Source of the DNA: an uncultured Atopobium sp.
GTDB taxonomy: Bacteria; Actinomycetota; Coriobacteriia; Coriobacteriales; Atopobiaceae
DNA length: 23,024 nucleotides
Assembly (NCBI GenBank): GCA_946999785.1
Contig: CAMQEO010000010.1
Span: 1 to 23,024, forward strand
Direction: 5' to 3'
Made by a program: the position numbers and the translations under genes. This document shows, piece by piece, positions 6,310 to 14,742 of this stretch; position 1 is the stretch's first letter; the number at the start of each line of letters is the position of its first letter. Under the pieces are notes generated by a model, which was given only the letters and a program-made list of their open reading frames with translations, was not told the origin of the DNA and ran no database searches.

Positions 6310-9039
6310 TTAAACCTCCTTATAAGCAGCTTCTTGTGTTTTAAATTCTTCAAGTTGATCCTTATTCATAAGTACATCGCGAGGCTTTGAACCATTGGGC
6401 GGGCCAACTATTCCTTTTGCCTCTAGCATATCCATAATTCTACCAGCACGCGCGTATCCAACACTTAATCTTCTCTGAAGATTTGATGTTGCTCCTTGTT
6501 GAGAATCAACTACGATTTGTGCAGCTTCCCAAATGAGCGGATCATCATCACTGCGGTCTTGCCCAGAGCTCGAAGCATTAAGCTGGCTTGGAATAACCTG
6601 CGAAAGAATCTCCTCGTGATAATCAGGCTCTGCCTGCGCACGGATAAAATCAACGACCGAATTAATCTCAGCATCAGAAGTATAACAGCCTAGCACACGT
6701 TTGGGCTCAAGTCCTCGATCCTTAAACAGCATATCTCCATTGCCTAAAAGACGTTCAGCACCCGTTTCGTCCAAAATAACGCGCGAATCGATACCTGAGG
6801 AAACTTTAAGAGCAACGCGTGAGTCAATATTTGACTTAATTAATCCAGTTACAACATTTGCGCTTGGACGCTGTGTTGCAACAACAAGATGAATACCTGC
6901 AGCACGAGCAAGTTGCGCAATACGAACAATTGAAGCCTCAACGTCTTTTCCTGCAACCATCATAAGGTCTGACAACTCATCAATAATTACCACGAGATAT
7001 GGAAGTGGATCAACGGTTTTTTCTTCATCATCAAATTTGCCCTGCTTAACCATTTTGTTGTAACTCAAAATATTACGCGCTCCTGCACGTTCAAAAAGCT
7101 TAAGGCGACGCTCCATTTCTGAAACCGCCCACTGCAAGGCAGAGGCTGCTTGTCGTGGCTCCGTAACAACCGGCACATAGAGATGCGGCAATCCGTTATA
7201 TGCGCTAAATTCAACGCGTTTAGGGTCAACCATAATAAGGCGCACCTGCTTAGGTGTTGTTCGCATTAAAAGCGACATAATCATCGAATTGATCATAACC
7301 GACTTACCAGAGCCCGTTGTTCCTGCTACGAGCATATGTGGCATTTTAGAGATGTCGGTAATAACAGGCTTTCCACTTGAATCACGACCAACTGCAACCT
7401 GTAAAGGTCCACCTGTTGCAAAAGGAAGCACATCTCCTAAACAAACATTTTGACGTACTGCATTAGGAATTTCGATACCAACGTAGGAAGTACCCGGAAT
7501 AGGTGCAAATATACGAACCTTTTCGGCAGCAAGGGTGAGCGCAATATCGTCTTCAAGATTCCGAATTTTATTAACGCGTTCGCCCTCCCCCATTTCAACT
7601 CGAAACGTTGTAACAAGGGGGCCCGATACATAATCAACAACAGTACTATGTAAGCCAAATTCAAGCAGCGTTCCCTGCAAGCGCTCCATAGTATTTTCCA
7701 AATCTTGCGTGCTTGAAGCGCTTTGCGCGCTTTTAGGATTAGAGTTAAGCATTGAAAGACTAGGCAACTTATAATCTGAGTCACTATCACCAGGACGTGT
7801 AACTGCAGGTTGTTTGGCACGCACAACGGACGCAGGTGTCGCATCGTGAGTTTGTGTAGTAGCTGCTGCCTTGGTTGTGTGTGAAGTTGGCGCGCTCTTA
7901 CCGCGTGAGGTTTTTGAATCAGAAGAAGTTTCAGAAGTAATATCATGGGCATTTTTGGCAACTTTTTTGCCCATGTGTGGTTGGATATGCTGCGCCGAAG
8001 ACGCCAAATGAGGGGTACGCAAGAACTCTGGAATATCATCTGTGGGCGTATCAGCTGTTTCTTTCTCATTTTGCAGGTGTTCTGCCGATTTTTGTTGAAC
8101 CACTTTATCACTTTGCGTATGAAAAGGTATCAGTTTTGATAAAAATGGCTGTTTGGACGTGCCTACAGTATCGCTTTCATCATGTGATGTACGAGATGTT
8201 GCTGGTGTAATAACATTGCGTGTGAGCAATTCTGTTTTTCGTGCTTGAGACTCTTCTTCTGGGCTTTTGGTTTCAGAAGTTGTAACAGCGGACGCTCCAC
8301 GAGGCGTGCGCTCAAGAACGGTTGTCTTACGCGCACCCAGAAACGTTGTTTTCATCTCATCAACATCTTGAGAACGTTGTGCCTTTGAAGAGGCCATGCG
8401 AGGCGAATCTGCCGACATACCAAAATGATTGTCCTCAAAAACGGAAGGGTGACGCTGCACGCTGAGAAACACATGTTCGCAGAAATCTTGTAATGATGCC
8501 ACCAGCGCATTCAGTAGTGTTGAAAGAGGTAAACCGCAGATAACAGCACCAATAAGAATGGTGCTGCACATAAGAGCAAGACCAACGACTTTGCCCACGT
8601 ATTCATACAGTACCCAGCCAATACCTGCACCGCAGATACCACCTTGATGGATAAAAACTTCTGAGCTTAGGACAAAATCGCGCGTTGCGTAAGGCTCAAT
8701 ACAGATAAGCGTTACCGAAGCAAGCAGACTCAAAAATATTAGCACCAACCCAACGCACACTCGTGAAAAGCGAATGCGTTGATTATTGGTAAAAAATGTA
8801 AAGCTAAGCACATACAAAGCGTACGCCAAAAGTTGAGCACAAACACCAAAACAAAATTCGAGTGCGTCTTTAAATCCTTTTGTAAACAAAGCCTGTGTTC
8901 CTACAAACAAAGAAAAGAGGATAACCGTGGCAACGGTAGCAATAAGGATTCCTATAATGTCGCGAACTGGCGCAGAAAGTTGATTTGTTTGTTGAGTATG
9001 TTTAGTTCGTTTAAGTTTTCTTCCTTGTGCCTGAGCCAT
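6310..9039 (-). CDS. ftsK: DNA translocase FtsK/SpoIIIE
   Basis: Septal, ATP-driven double-stranded DNA pump that clears chromosome ends during division. The 909-aa protein has four N-terminal hydrophobic segments (about 28-52, 58-82, 92-113, 134-180). A Ser/Thr/Lys-rich linker follows (about 185-450), then the alpha domain (TMERLQGTLLEFGLHSTVV, GPLVTTFRVEMGEGERV), and the motor with Walker A GTTGSGKS (about 571-578), DPKRVEFSAYNGLPHL, Walker B LPYLVVIIDELSDLMM, and ATQRPSANVVTGLIKSN. A C-terminal gamma winged helix ends it (SNLQRRLSVGYARAGRIMDMLE), which reads orienting chromosome sequences. GGAGG lies within the last codons of rnj, and the rnj TAA directly abuts this ATG (TAAATG), so the two are translationally coupled. 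The rnj-ftsK order is common in Gram-positives. Confidence 0.97.
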   Translation of the reverse strand: MAQAQGRKLKRTKHTQQTNQLSAPVRDIIGILIATVATVILFSLFVGTQALFTKGFKDALEFCFGVCAQLLAYALYVLSFTFFTNNQRIRFSRVCVGLVLIFLSLLASVTLICIEPYATRDFVLSSEVFIHQGGICGAGIGWVLYEYVGKVVGLALMCSTILIGAVICGLPLSTLLNALVASLQDFCEHVFLSVQRHPSVFEDNHFGMSADSPRMASSKAQRSQDVDEMKTTFLGARKTTVLERTPRGASAVTTSETKSPEEESQARKTELLTRNVITPATSRTSHDESDTVGTSKQPFLSKLIPFHTQSDKVVQQKSAEHLQNEKETADTPTDDIPEFLRTPHLASSAQHIQPHMGKKVAKNAHDITSETSSDSKTSRGKSAPTSHTTKAAATTQTHDATPASVVRAKQPAVTRPGDSDSDYKLPSLSMLNSNPKSAQSASSTQDLENTMERLQGTLLEFGLHSTVVDYVSGPLVTTFRVEMGEGERVNKIRNLEDDIALTLAAEKVRIFAPIPGTSYVGIEIPNAVRQNVCLGDVLPFATGGPLQVAVGRDSSGKPVITDISKMPHMLVAGTTGSGKSVMINSMIMSLLMRTTPKQVRLIMVDPKRVEFSAYNGLPHLYVPVVTEPRQAASALQWAVSEMERRLKLFERAGARNILSYNKMVKQGKFDDEEKTVDPLPYLVVIIDELSDLMMVAGKDVEASIVRIAQLARAAGIHLVVATQRPSANVVTGLIKSNIDSRVALKVSSGIDSRVILDETGAERLLGNGDMLFKDRGLEPKRVLGCYTSDAEINSVVDFIRAQAEPDYHEEILSQVIPSQLNASSSGQDRSDDDPLIWEAAQIVVDSQQGATSNLQRRLSVGYARAGRIMDMLEAKGIVGPPNGSKPRDVLMNKDQLEEFKTQEAAYKEV

Positions 9040-10698
9040 TTAAACCTCCATAACCACAGGAATGATCATGGGACGGGTACGAGTTTGAGACCACAGGAGC
9101 TGAGAAAGTGCTCGACGAATCCCCTGTTGGTATGACTCTATGGTTACATTTTCATGTTGTGCTTTTACTTCAACATAGTTTTTAATGGAGTTAAGCGCCT
9201 CTTGTGAAATGTCGTCCAAATTAAATGAAACACCACGGCATGACAGCTCAACATCGGCCAATTTATGCTGATTGGTAACAGTTGCAACACAGAAGAATAT
9301 ACCATCGCGCGAGAGTTTTTGACGGTCACGGAAAACAACAGGATTAGCATCGGTTACTGATAAACCATCAACATAAATAACGCCCGAATTGACAGGATCT
9401 CCCCAACTTAACTTATGGTTTTTAAGAATGAGTTCATCGCCATTATCAGCAATAAATATGTGGTCGGGTTTAATGCCCATCCTTTGTGCGAGTTTAGCAT
9501 GCTCGCGCTGGTGAACTGCCTCACCATGCACAGGAACAAAATAGCGCGGATGCGTCATAGCAAGCAAGAGTTTAAGCTCTTCCTGACTTGCATGGCCCGA
9601 AACATGCACCAATGTTTTACTGCGGTCATAGACATCGCAACCAGTTTTTGAAAGAAGATTTATGACGCCTTGAACACTTTTTTCATTGCCAGGAACAGGT
9701 GTGGCCGAAATGATAACCGTATCAGAGGCGGTAATTGTTAAGGACTTATGATCTCCGGTTGCCATGCGCGCAAGAGCGCTCATGGGCTCACCTTGACTAC
9801 CTGTACACATAACAACTATTTTGTCGTCTGGGAGCGTATCTAGGTCAAATGCATCGATAATATTATTGGGAGAAATTTTTAAGTAACCTAAGTCACGCGC
9901 AATACGCGTGTTGGTAATCATAGAGCGACCCGTGACTACCACTTTTCTTCCCACAGACACTGCAGCGTCACATACCTGCTGAATACGATGGATGTGACTT
10001 GAAAATGACGCAACAAAAACACGCCCTTTAGCATTTTTGATAATATGGCGTAACGATGGCCCAACACTTGATTCAGAGGGCGTAAAACCAGGACGTGTTG
10101 CATTAGTTGAATCGGCAAGTAATACGTCTATACCCTCTTCTGCAAAGCGACAAATCGCATTGAAATTAGTTGTAACGCCATCAATAGGAGTTTGATCAAA
10201 TTTGAAATCACCTGTGTGTAAAAAGCTCCCTGCAGAAGTCTTTACATACATTCCCAAAGCACCGGGAATAGAGTGTGTAATTGAGAAGAAATTAACTTCA
10301 AACGAACCAAGCTGAATGCGATCACCATTTTTTACTTCACAAAGCTTTGGACTTACAACCTTGTGTTCGGCAAGTTTGGCGTTAATGAAGCCTAAGCTTA
10401 GTTTGCTTGAATAAATGGGAACTTTACGATGAAGATCGGCGAGCAAATATGGGATAGCGCCAATGTGATCTTCATGTCCGTGGGTAATAAGAATTCCACG
10501 AAGCTTATCGGCATGCTCAAGAATATAGGTGTAATCTGGGAGAACAAGATCAATGCCCGGTTGATTGTCATCGGGGAACATAAGACCACAGTCGATAACG
10601 ATTAGATCGTCGCCGCATTCAAATGCAGTCATGTTTTTACCAATTCCATCTAAACCGCCCAATGGAATAATCTTTAAAGCTTTAGTTTTTTTTGGCAT
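9040..10698 (-). CDS. rnj: Ribonuclease J
   Basis: Metallo-beta-lactamase/beta-CASP nuclease with 5'-3' exonuclease and endonuclease activity, central to mRNA turnover and rRNA maturation in bacteria lacking RNase E-type systems. 552 aa, normal size. Seen: PLGGLDGIGKNMTAFE at the N-terminus, the zinc-binding HxHxDH (H73, H75, D77, H78 in THGHEDH), SITHSIPGALG, FLHTGDFKFD, LLADSTNATRPGFTPSE (beta-CASP), VVMCTGSQGEPMSALARMA, and HVSGHASQEELKLLLAMTHPRYFVPVHGE. The last ~100 residues are the RNase J C-terminal domain. GAGAAGG lies about 12 bases before ATG. It begins after the pnp terminator, so it has its own promoter region, and it ends flush against ftsK. Confidence 0.97.
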   Translation of the reverse strand: MPKKTKALKIIPLGGLDGIGKNMTAFECGDDLIVIDCGLMFPDDNQPGIDLVLPDYTYILEHADKLRGILITHGHEDHIGAIPYLLADLHRKVPIYSSKLSLGFINAKLAEHKVVSPKLCEVKNGDRIQLGSFEVNFFSITHSIPGALGMYVKTSAGSFLHTGDFKFDQTPIDGVTTNFNAICRFAEEGIDVLLADSTNATRPGFTPSESSVGPSLRHIIKNAKGRVFVASFSSHIHRIQQVCDAAVSVGRKVVVTGRSMITNTRIARDLGYLKISPNNIIDAFDLDTLPDDKIVVMCTGSQGEPMSALARMATGDHKSLTITASDTVIISATPVPGNEKSVQGVINLLSKTGCDVYDRSKTLVHVSGHASQEELKLLLAMTHPRYFVPVHGEAVHQREHAKLAQRMGIKPDHIFIADNGDELILKNHKLSWGDPVNSGVIYVDGLSVTDANPVVFRDRQKLSRDGIFFCVATVTNQHKLADVELSCRGVSFNLDDISQEALNSIKNYVEVKAQHENVTIESYQQGIRRALSQLLWSQTRTRPMIIPVVMEV

Positions 10699-10740
10699 AT
10701 ATAGAAAAACCCTTCTCTAGAAATTGATCCAAAATGTAAT

Positions 10741-10758
10741 CATATGCCGTTGCATATG
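10741..10758 (-). repeat. Perfect inverted repeat in rnj leader/promoter
   Basis: CATATGC-CGTT-GCATATG is a perfect 7-bp dyad with a 4-base centre, 43-60 bases before the rnj start. It could be an operator or a small leader hairpin. AT-rich -35/-10-like hexamers surround it, but none is strong enough to call. Confidence 0.45.
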
Positions 10759-10846
10759 TTAAGTTGTAAATTAAGATGACTAACAAATAAGTAAAAAGTC
10801 ATATATTTATTGTACCTGAAATTAGCTTTATCAATGAAAATATCGT

Positions 10847-10874
10847 AAAAAAGAGTCGCAAAAAGCGACTCTTT
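10847..10874 (-). terminator. Intrinsic terminator after pnp
   Basis: On the minus strand AAAGAGTCGC (10865-10874), loop TTTTT, GCGACTCTTT (10850-10859) form a 10-bp stem that runs into a T-tract (TTTTTT counting the stem end, 10847-10852). It lies about 60 bp beyond the pnp stop and separates pnp from rnj. Confidence 0.9.
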
Positions 10875-10934
10875 ACAAGTTAAACCAATTAAAACCACTA
10901 CAAAGGTTCAAACGAAAAAAGCAAACCTTGTTAG

Positions 10935-13190
10935 TTAGTCTTCGTCATGAACTTCGTGATGACGACGCAGCTGTCTGTGAGAAGAAGGAGCCGAAGCATC
11001 TTCTTTCAGTGAAAAATGTTTGTGCTGCGCACGTGGGGTATATGGACGAGCTGTGCGTGCTTCGGGTGCATAAGCATGTTGTCCATCATTTTGAGCAACT
11101 TCGGGTTTATCAAGGCGGTCAAGAGAAATTTTACCCTTATCATCAACGTCTAAGACGCGAACACGTACTTCATCGCCAACGGATAGAACGTCCTCAATTT
11201 TGTTAACTCGTCCTTGTGCAACACGAGAGATGTGTAATAAACCATCTTTTCCAGGAAGAATCTCTACAAATGCACCAAAGGGCTGAATACCTACAACTCG
11301 ACCAGTATATTCTTCGCCGACTTCTGGAACTTTAATAATCGCCAAAATACGATCTTGTGCCAGTTTGCCAGCGTCACCTACACCCGAAATAAATACACTA
11401 CCGTCTTCTTGAATCTCTACTGTTGCACCCGTTTCATCTTGGATTGCGCGAATAACTTTTCCGCCCGAACCAATAACGTCGCGAATATTATCAACAGGAA
11501 TTTTCATGCTGATAATTTGAGGCGCTGTTTCTTTCGTAGCAGTACGCGTTTGAGGAACAGCAGCCAACATAGCATCAAGAATATGCATACGACCTTCATG
11601 AGCCTGTTTGAGGGCTTGACGCAAAATTTCTGGCGTTAATCCAGTAGCTTTATTGTCCATTTGCATGGCAGTAATACCTTTTGTGGTACCTGTCACTTTA
11701 AAGTCCATATCGCCAAGGAAGTCTTCCAAACCTTGAATATCGGTAAGAACAACTGTCTTGCCCTCTTCTTGAATAAGACCCATAGCAACTCCAGATACAG
11801 GACGCTTAATAGGAACGCCTGCATCCATAAGAGCAAGAGTAGAACCGCAGGTAGACGCCATAGATGATGAGCCATTAGACTCCATAACCTCCGAGACAAC
11901 ACGTATTGCATAAGGGAACTCTTCCTCAGAAGGAATAACGGGCAGAAGCGCACGTTCGGCAAGATTTCCATGACCGATTTCACGGCGTTTTGGTGAACCT
12001 AAGCGACCAGTCTCGCCTGTGCAATATGGTGGGAAATTATAATGGTGAATATAACGTTTGCCTTCGGTAGGCTCTATCGTGTCAAGGCGTTGCCATTCGC
12101 TAAGCATACCAAGTGTGGCAATTGAAAGAACTTGTGTCTGTCCACGTTGGAATAAGCCCGAACCATGAACCAGCGGTAAGTAGTCACCTTTTACCATAAG
12201 CGGACGAACTTCAGTAGCGCTACGACCGTCAACACGCTCTCCAGTTTCTACAACCATTTTACGCATAGCGTGTTTTTCAAGACTTTTAAGCTCGGCAGGA
12301 ATCGCAAGTTCCCATTCTGCTTGCTCATCTTCTGTAAACTCTTCAACGATTGCAGCCTTAAGCGCTTCAACTTTATCCATACGGCTGAGTTTATCAGCGT
12401 CTTTTAAGGCAGCGCTCATCTCGTCAAAGTGAGCAAACACGCGATTGTGAACCTCTTCAATAGGTTCATCAAGCTCGTAGCTCTTCTTTTCGCATACACC
12501 ATTAACAGCTTCATATTTAGCAAAGAAGTTTTTCTGCTCAGCGCAAAATGCTGCAATAGCTTTTTGACCAAACGCCATGGCGTCAAGCATATCATCTTCA
12601 GAAATTTCCTCGGCACCAGCCTCAAGCATGGAAATAAAGGTTTCTGAACCTGCAAGTTCAAGATCAAGATCAGAGTTTTTGCGCTCTTCATAAGTTGGGT
12701 TAACAAGATACTCACCCGTAGTTTTATCACGACCAATACGAACGCATGCAAGCGGCCCCTCGAAAGGAACACCACCTGTATACATAGCCGCTGACGCACC
12801 CATAACGCAAATGGTATCAACTGGATGAATTTGATCTGCAACTAAAGGCATCGCAACAATTTGGACTTCGTTTCTAAAACCATCAGGAAAAGAAGGACGA
12901 ATTGGACGGTCGATCATACGTGCAGTAAGCGTTGCTTTTTCGGTTGGACGAGCTTCGCGCTTAAGATAGCCGCCAGGTATACGACCAACGGCATACATTT
13001 TTTCGATAAAATCAACCGTAAGTGGGAAGAAGTCATAATTTTTGCGTTCTTTTGAAACAACAACGGTAAGATTAACGGTAGAATCACCACATGATACTAA
13101 GCATTGACCAGTTGCTTGTTTTGCAAGCTCACCTGATTCTAGTTTGTAGTGTTTGTTGAACAGATCGAACTCATAGCTAACTTTTGACAT
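10935..13190 (-). CDS. pnp: Polyribonucleotide nucleotidyltransferase (PNPase)
   Basis: Phosphorolytic 3'-5' exoribonuclease that also adds 3' tails; usually trimeric and part of RNA-decay complexes. The 751-aa protein shows both RNase PH-like cores, including LMVKGDYLPLVHGSGLFQRGQTQVL, NFPPYCTGETGRLGSPKRREIGHG and MDFKVTGTTKGITAMQMDNK. An all-alpha linker joins the cores; a KH domain follows (VDNIRDVIGSGGKVIRAIQ, about 560-620), then an S1 domain (VGIQPFGAFVEILPGKDGLLHIS, about 623-690), then a basic/His-containing tail of about 55 residues. GAGGA lies four to five bases before ATG. It follows rpsO, the classic rpsO-pnp order, but a strong terminator and a leader hairpin intervene, so PNPase is probably attenuated or driven by a separate signal. 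Confidence 0.98.
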   Translation of the reverse strand: MSKVSYEFDLFNKHYKLESGELAKQATGQCLVSCGDSTVNLTVVVSKERKNYDFFPLTVDFIEKMYAVGRIPGGYLKREARPTEKATLTARMIDRPIRPSFPDGFRNEVQIVAMPLVADQIHPVDTICVMGASAAMYTGGVPFEGPLACVRIGRDKTTGEYLVNPTYEERKNSDLDLELAGSETFISMLEAGAEEISEDDMLDAMAFGQKAIAAFCAEQKNFFAKYEAVNGVCEKKSYELDEPIEEVHNRVFAHFDEMSAALKDADKLSRMDKVEALKAAIVEEFTEDEQAEWELAIPAELKSLEKHAMRKMVVETGERVDGRSATEVRPLMVKGDYLPLVHGSGLFQRGQTQVLSIATLGMLSEWQRLDTIEPTEGKRYIHHYNFPPYCTGETGRLGSPKRREIGHGNLAERALLPVIPSEEEFPYAIRVVSEVMESNGSSSMASTCGSTLALMDAGVPIKRPVSGVAMGLIQEEGKTVVLTDIQGLEDFLGDMDFKVTGTTKGITAMQMDNKATGLTPEILRQALKQAHEGRMHILDAMLAAVPQTRTATKETAPQIISMKIPVDNIRDVIGSGGKVIRAIQDETGATVEIQEDGSVFISGVGDAGKLAQDRILAIIKVPEVGEEYTGRVVGIQPFGAFVEILPGKDGLLHISRVAQGRVNKIEDVLSVGDEVRVRVLDVDDKGKISLDRLDKPEVAQNDGQHAYAPEARTARPYTPRAQHKHFSLKEDASAPSSHRQLRRHHEVHDED

Positions 13191-13207
13191 AAAATCCTCG
13201 ATTATCT

Positions 13208-13229
13208 CCTTCTACCCCATTGTAGAAGG
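13208..13229 (-). promoter_or_regulatory. Hairpin in the pnp leader
   Basis: CCTTCTAC (minus strand 13229-13222), loop AATGGG, GTAGAAGG (13215-13208): a perfect 8-bp stem 18 bases upstream of the pnp ATG, just before the GAGGA ribosome site. With no T-tract it is not a terminator. In E. coli a pnp leader stem is the target of autocontrol; similarity here is positional only. Confidence 0.55.
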
Positions 13230-13243
13230 GCTTGCCCAATGTA

Positions 13244-13270
13244 AAAAAGCACCCGAAGTGGGTGCTTTTT
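13244..13270 (-). terminator. Intrinsic terminator between rpsO and pnp
   Basis: On the minus strand AAAAAGCACCC (13270-13260), loop ACTTC, GGGTGCTTTTT (13254-13244), continuing T-rich to 13243. The 11-bp stem ends in the T-tract six bases after the rpsO stop. It should end most rpsO transcripts before pnp. Confidence 0.92.
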
Positions 13271-13276
13271 ATACAA

Positions 13277-13555
13277 CTATTGAATGTTGTCACGAATACC
13301 CAAGCTCTTAATAAGGCTACGGTATGTTTCAACATTTTGTCGTTTGATATAACCCAAAAGGTTACGACGTTTACCAACAAGCATCAGCAAACCACGACGA
13401 GTGTGGTAGTCGTGCTTGTGAAGCTTAACATGCTCGGTAAGACCTTTAATACGCTCGGTAAGCAATGCAACCTGTACACTTGCAGAACCAGAGTCTTTCT
13501 CGTCCTTACCAAATTGCTTGATAAGCTCTGCTTTACGCTCTTTTGAAACTGCCAT
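13277..13555 (-). CDS. rpsO: 30S ribosomal protein S15
   Basis: Primary 16S rRNA-binding protein that organises the central domain of the small subunit. 92 aa from ATG 13553-13555; family length is ~89. Seen: MAVSKERKAELIKQFG, DSGSASVQVALLTERIKGLTEH, KLHKHDYHTRRGLLMLVGKRR and LLGYIKRQNVETYRSLI, with the conserved rRNA-contact HDYHTRRGL segment. An in-frame GTG four codons upstream is rejected because AAAGGTGG (13564-13571) overlaps it and sits eight bases before the ATG. S15 commonly autoregulates its own translation through leader RNA; the leader here is not obviously one of the known S15-binding structures. It sits upstream of pnp as in most bacteria. Confidence 0.98.
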   Translation of the reverse strand: MAVSKERKAELIKQFGKDEKDSGSASVQVALLTERIKGLTEHVKLHKHDYHTRRGLLMLVGKRRNLLGYIKRQNVETYRSLIKSLGIRDNIQ

Positions 13556-13567
13556 AGGAGTTTCCAC

Positions 13568-13868
13568 CTTTCTGTAAAAAATTTGCCTTAAACTGGGAAA
13601 GCGTCAAGGTGTAGACCACAATCCAAGTTGAAGGTACGAACCTTTAACAGAATACCATCTTTTTCTTGTAAAGCAAAGAAAGCTAACCAAAAACTACACA
13701 TGTGTTGATGCACAGGTGCTGCATTTTCTTTTGTGATGTATGCGCAACAGGGCTGTATGTACGCTTTGGAGAAAGCGTTTGTAATATTGCTCACAAGTTT
13801 TTGTAAATAGGTGCGCTCTGTGAAAGAAAATGTAAATAACAATGCTTTCTTAACAGCTTTGACCTGTT
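13568..13868 (-). other. 301-bp recO-rpsO gap; possible rpsO promoter/leader and an unassigned 84-codon frame
   Basis: No recognisable gene. A minus-strand frame is open from inside the end of recO to 13588. Its only usable start is TTG at 13840-13842, giving 84 codons, without a credible ribosome site. The hypothetical product has Cys pairs and an FWLAFFALQEKDGILLKVR stretch but matches no family I know. Weak promoter-like hexamers for rpsO (TTGCTT, 16 bases, TATTCT) occur near 13640-13670. The stretch probably contains the rpsO promoter and leader; a small or decayed gene cannot be excluded. Confidence 0.3.
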
Positions 13869-14621
13869 TTAAATCTGGAGAAAGAACTCAAACGCACGAA
13901 GACGCACGTCCAAATGAGTAGCTGCCCATTGATGTGCCAGAAGTCCTAAGTTATACATTGTTTTTGGGTCATAATCGTTATGTATGATCTTGTCAAACAC
14001 ATTTCTCAACATGAATTCTAAAAGCTGAACTTCTGAGGGCGTTATTTCTGAAAGACCATCAATATCATGAGCACAACTTGTACATATGCTGCCCCCCGAA
14101 GTAGCAGAAAAATAAGCAATATCAGCTTCTCCGCAGTAAATGCACGATGAAAGAATCGGCCGATATCCTTCGTGCGCTAAAACTTTAAACGTGTAAGCAA
14201 CAACTAATGCCAACAACGCGGTATATGAATTAATGGTCTCGCATAAGCTGAGCGCGCGCGAGCAAATGTTGAACATAAAGGGATTGGGCAAATCAGGAAA
14301 CGTTGTATAACGTGCAAGCTCACAAACCACACAGGCTGCGGCAAAAGCATCAGGGAGCTCGCGCAATGTTTTATGCGGACAAATACTCACAGCTTCTTGA
14401 ACAATATCTAATGAAGCACCCTCAGCTAAGAGAAAATCTGCTTCATGAGCAAATTCACAAACACCTGCAAATCTTCCACCCGGTTTAAGAGCACCTTTTG
14501 CAATTGCTTGACGCTGCGTTCCATCATCACAGACAAGTGTGAGTATTCTATCTTTTTCTTTGAGCTTAGTACGGTGATCAATAATAAGCGCGTGTTTTCT
14601 AATGAGTTTTCTTCGATTCAT
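13869..14621 (-). CDS. recO: DNA repair protein RecO
   Basis: Mediator that loads RecA on SSB-coated single strands in the RecFOR pathway. About 250 aa. The N-terminal OB-fold is seen in RKHALIIDHRTKLKEKDRILTLVCDDG and AIAKGALKPGGRFAG. A helical core follows (FAAACVVCELARYT, LCETINSYTALLALVVAYTFKVLAHEGYRP), with a four-Cys zinc site (CIYCG ... SICTSC, about 158-181). The frame allows GTG at 14625-14627 or ATG at 14619-14621; I use the ATG, but neither has a strong ribosome site. It follows era by about 115 bp, as in many Gram-positives. No LexA box is visible upstream. Confidence 0.94.
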   Translation of the reverse strand: MNRRKLIRKHALIIDHRTKLKEKDRILTLVCDDGTQRQAIAKGALKPGGRFAGVCEFAHEADFLLAEGASLDIVQEAVSICPHKTLRELPDAFAAACVVCELARYTTFPDLPNPFMFNICSRALSLCETINSYTALLALVVAYTFKVLAHEGYRPILSSCIYCGEADIAYFSATSGGSICTSCAHDIDGLSEITPSEVQLLEFMLRNVFDKIIHNDYDPKTMYNLGLLAHQWAATHLDVRLRAFEFFLQI

Positions 14622-14742
14622 GAGCACCCAATCTGTGCTTTGCGTGTAACGCTAACGTATGCATGGTTTATAGGTTTTATATAAGAGCATGTCAGATTTA
14701 CCTACCGTGTACAGCAAAAGACAAAAAAATCCAAAAGCTAGG

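Noticed and set aside
7437..8111. 224-codon minus-strand frame inside ftsK
   Set aside because: It is an out-of-frame shadow of ftsK; its translation is Leu/Arg/Gln-rich with no family motif, while the ftsK frame is continuous and conserved.
10928..11206. Plus-strand 92-codon frame opposite the pnp end
   Set aside because: Antisense shadow of the S1/tail coding region of pnp; no ribosome site or promoter on that strand.
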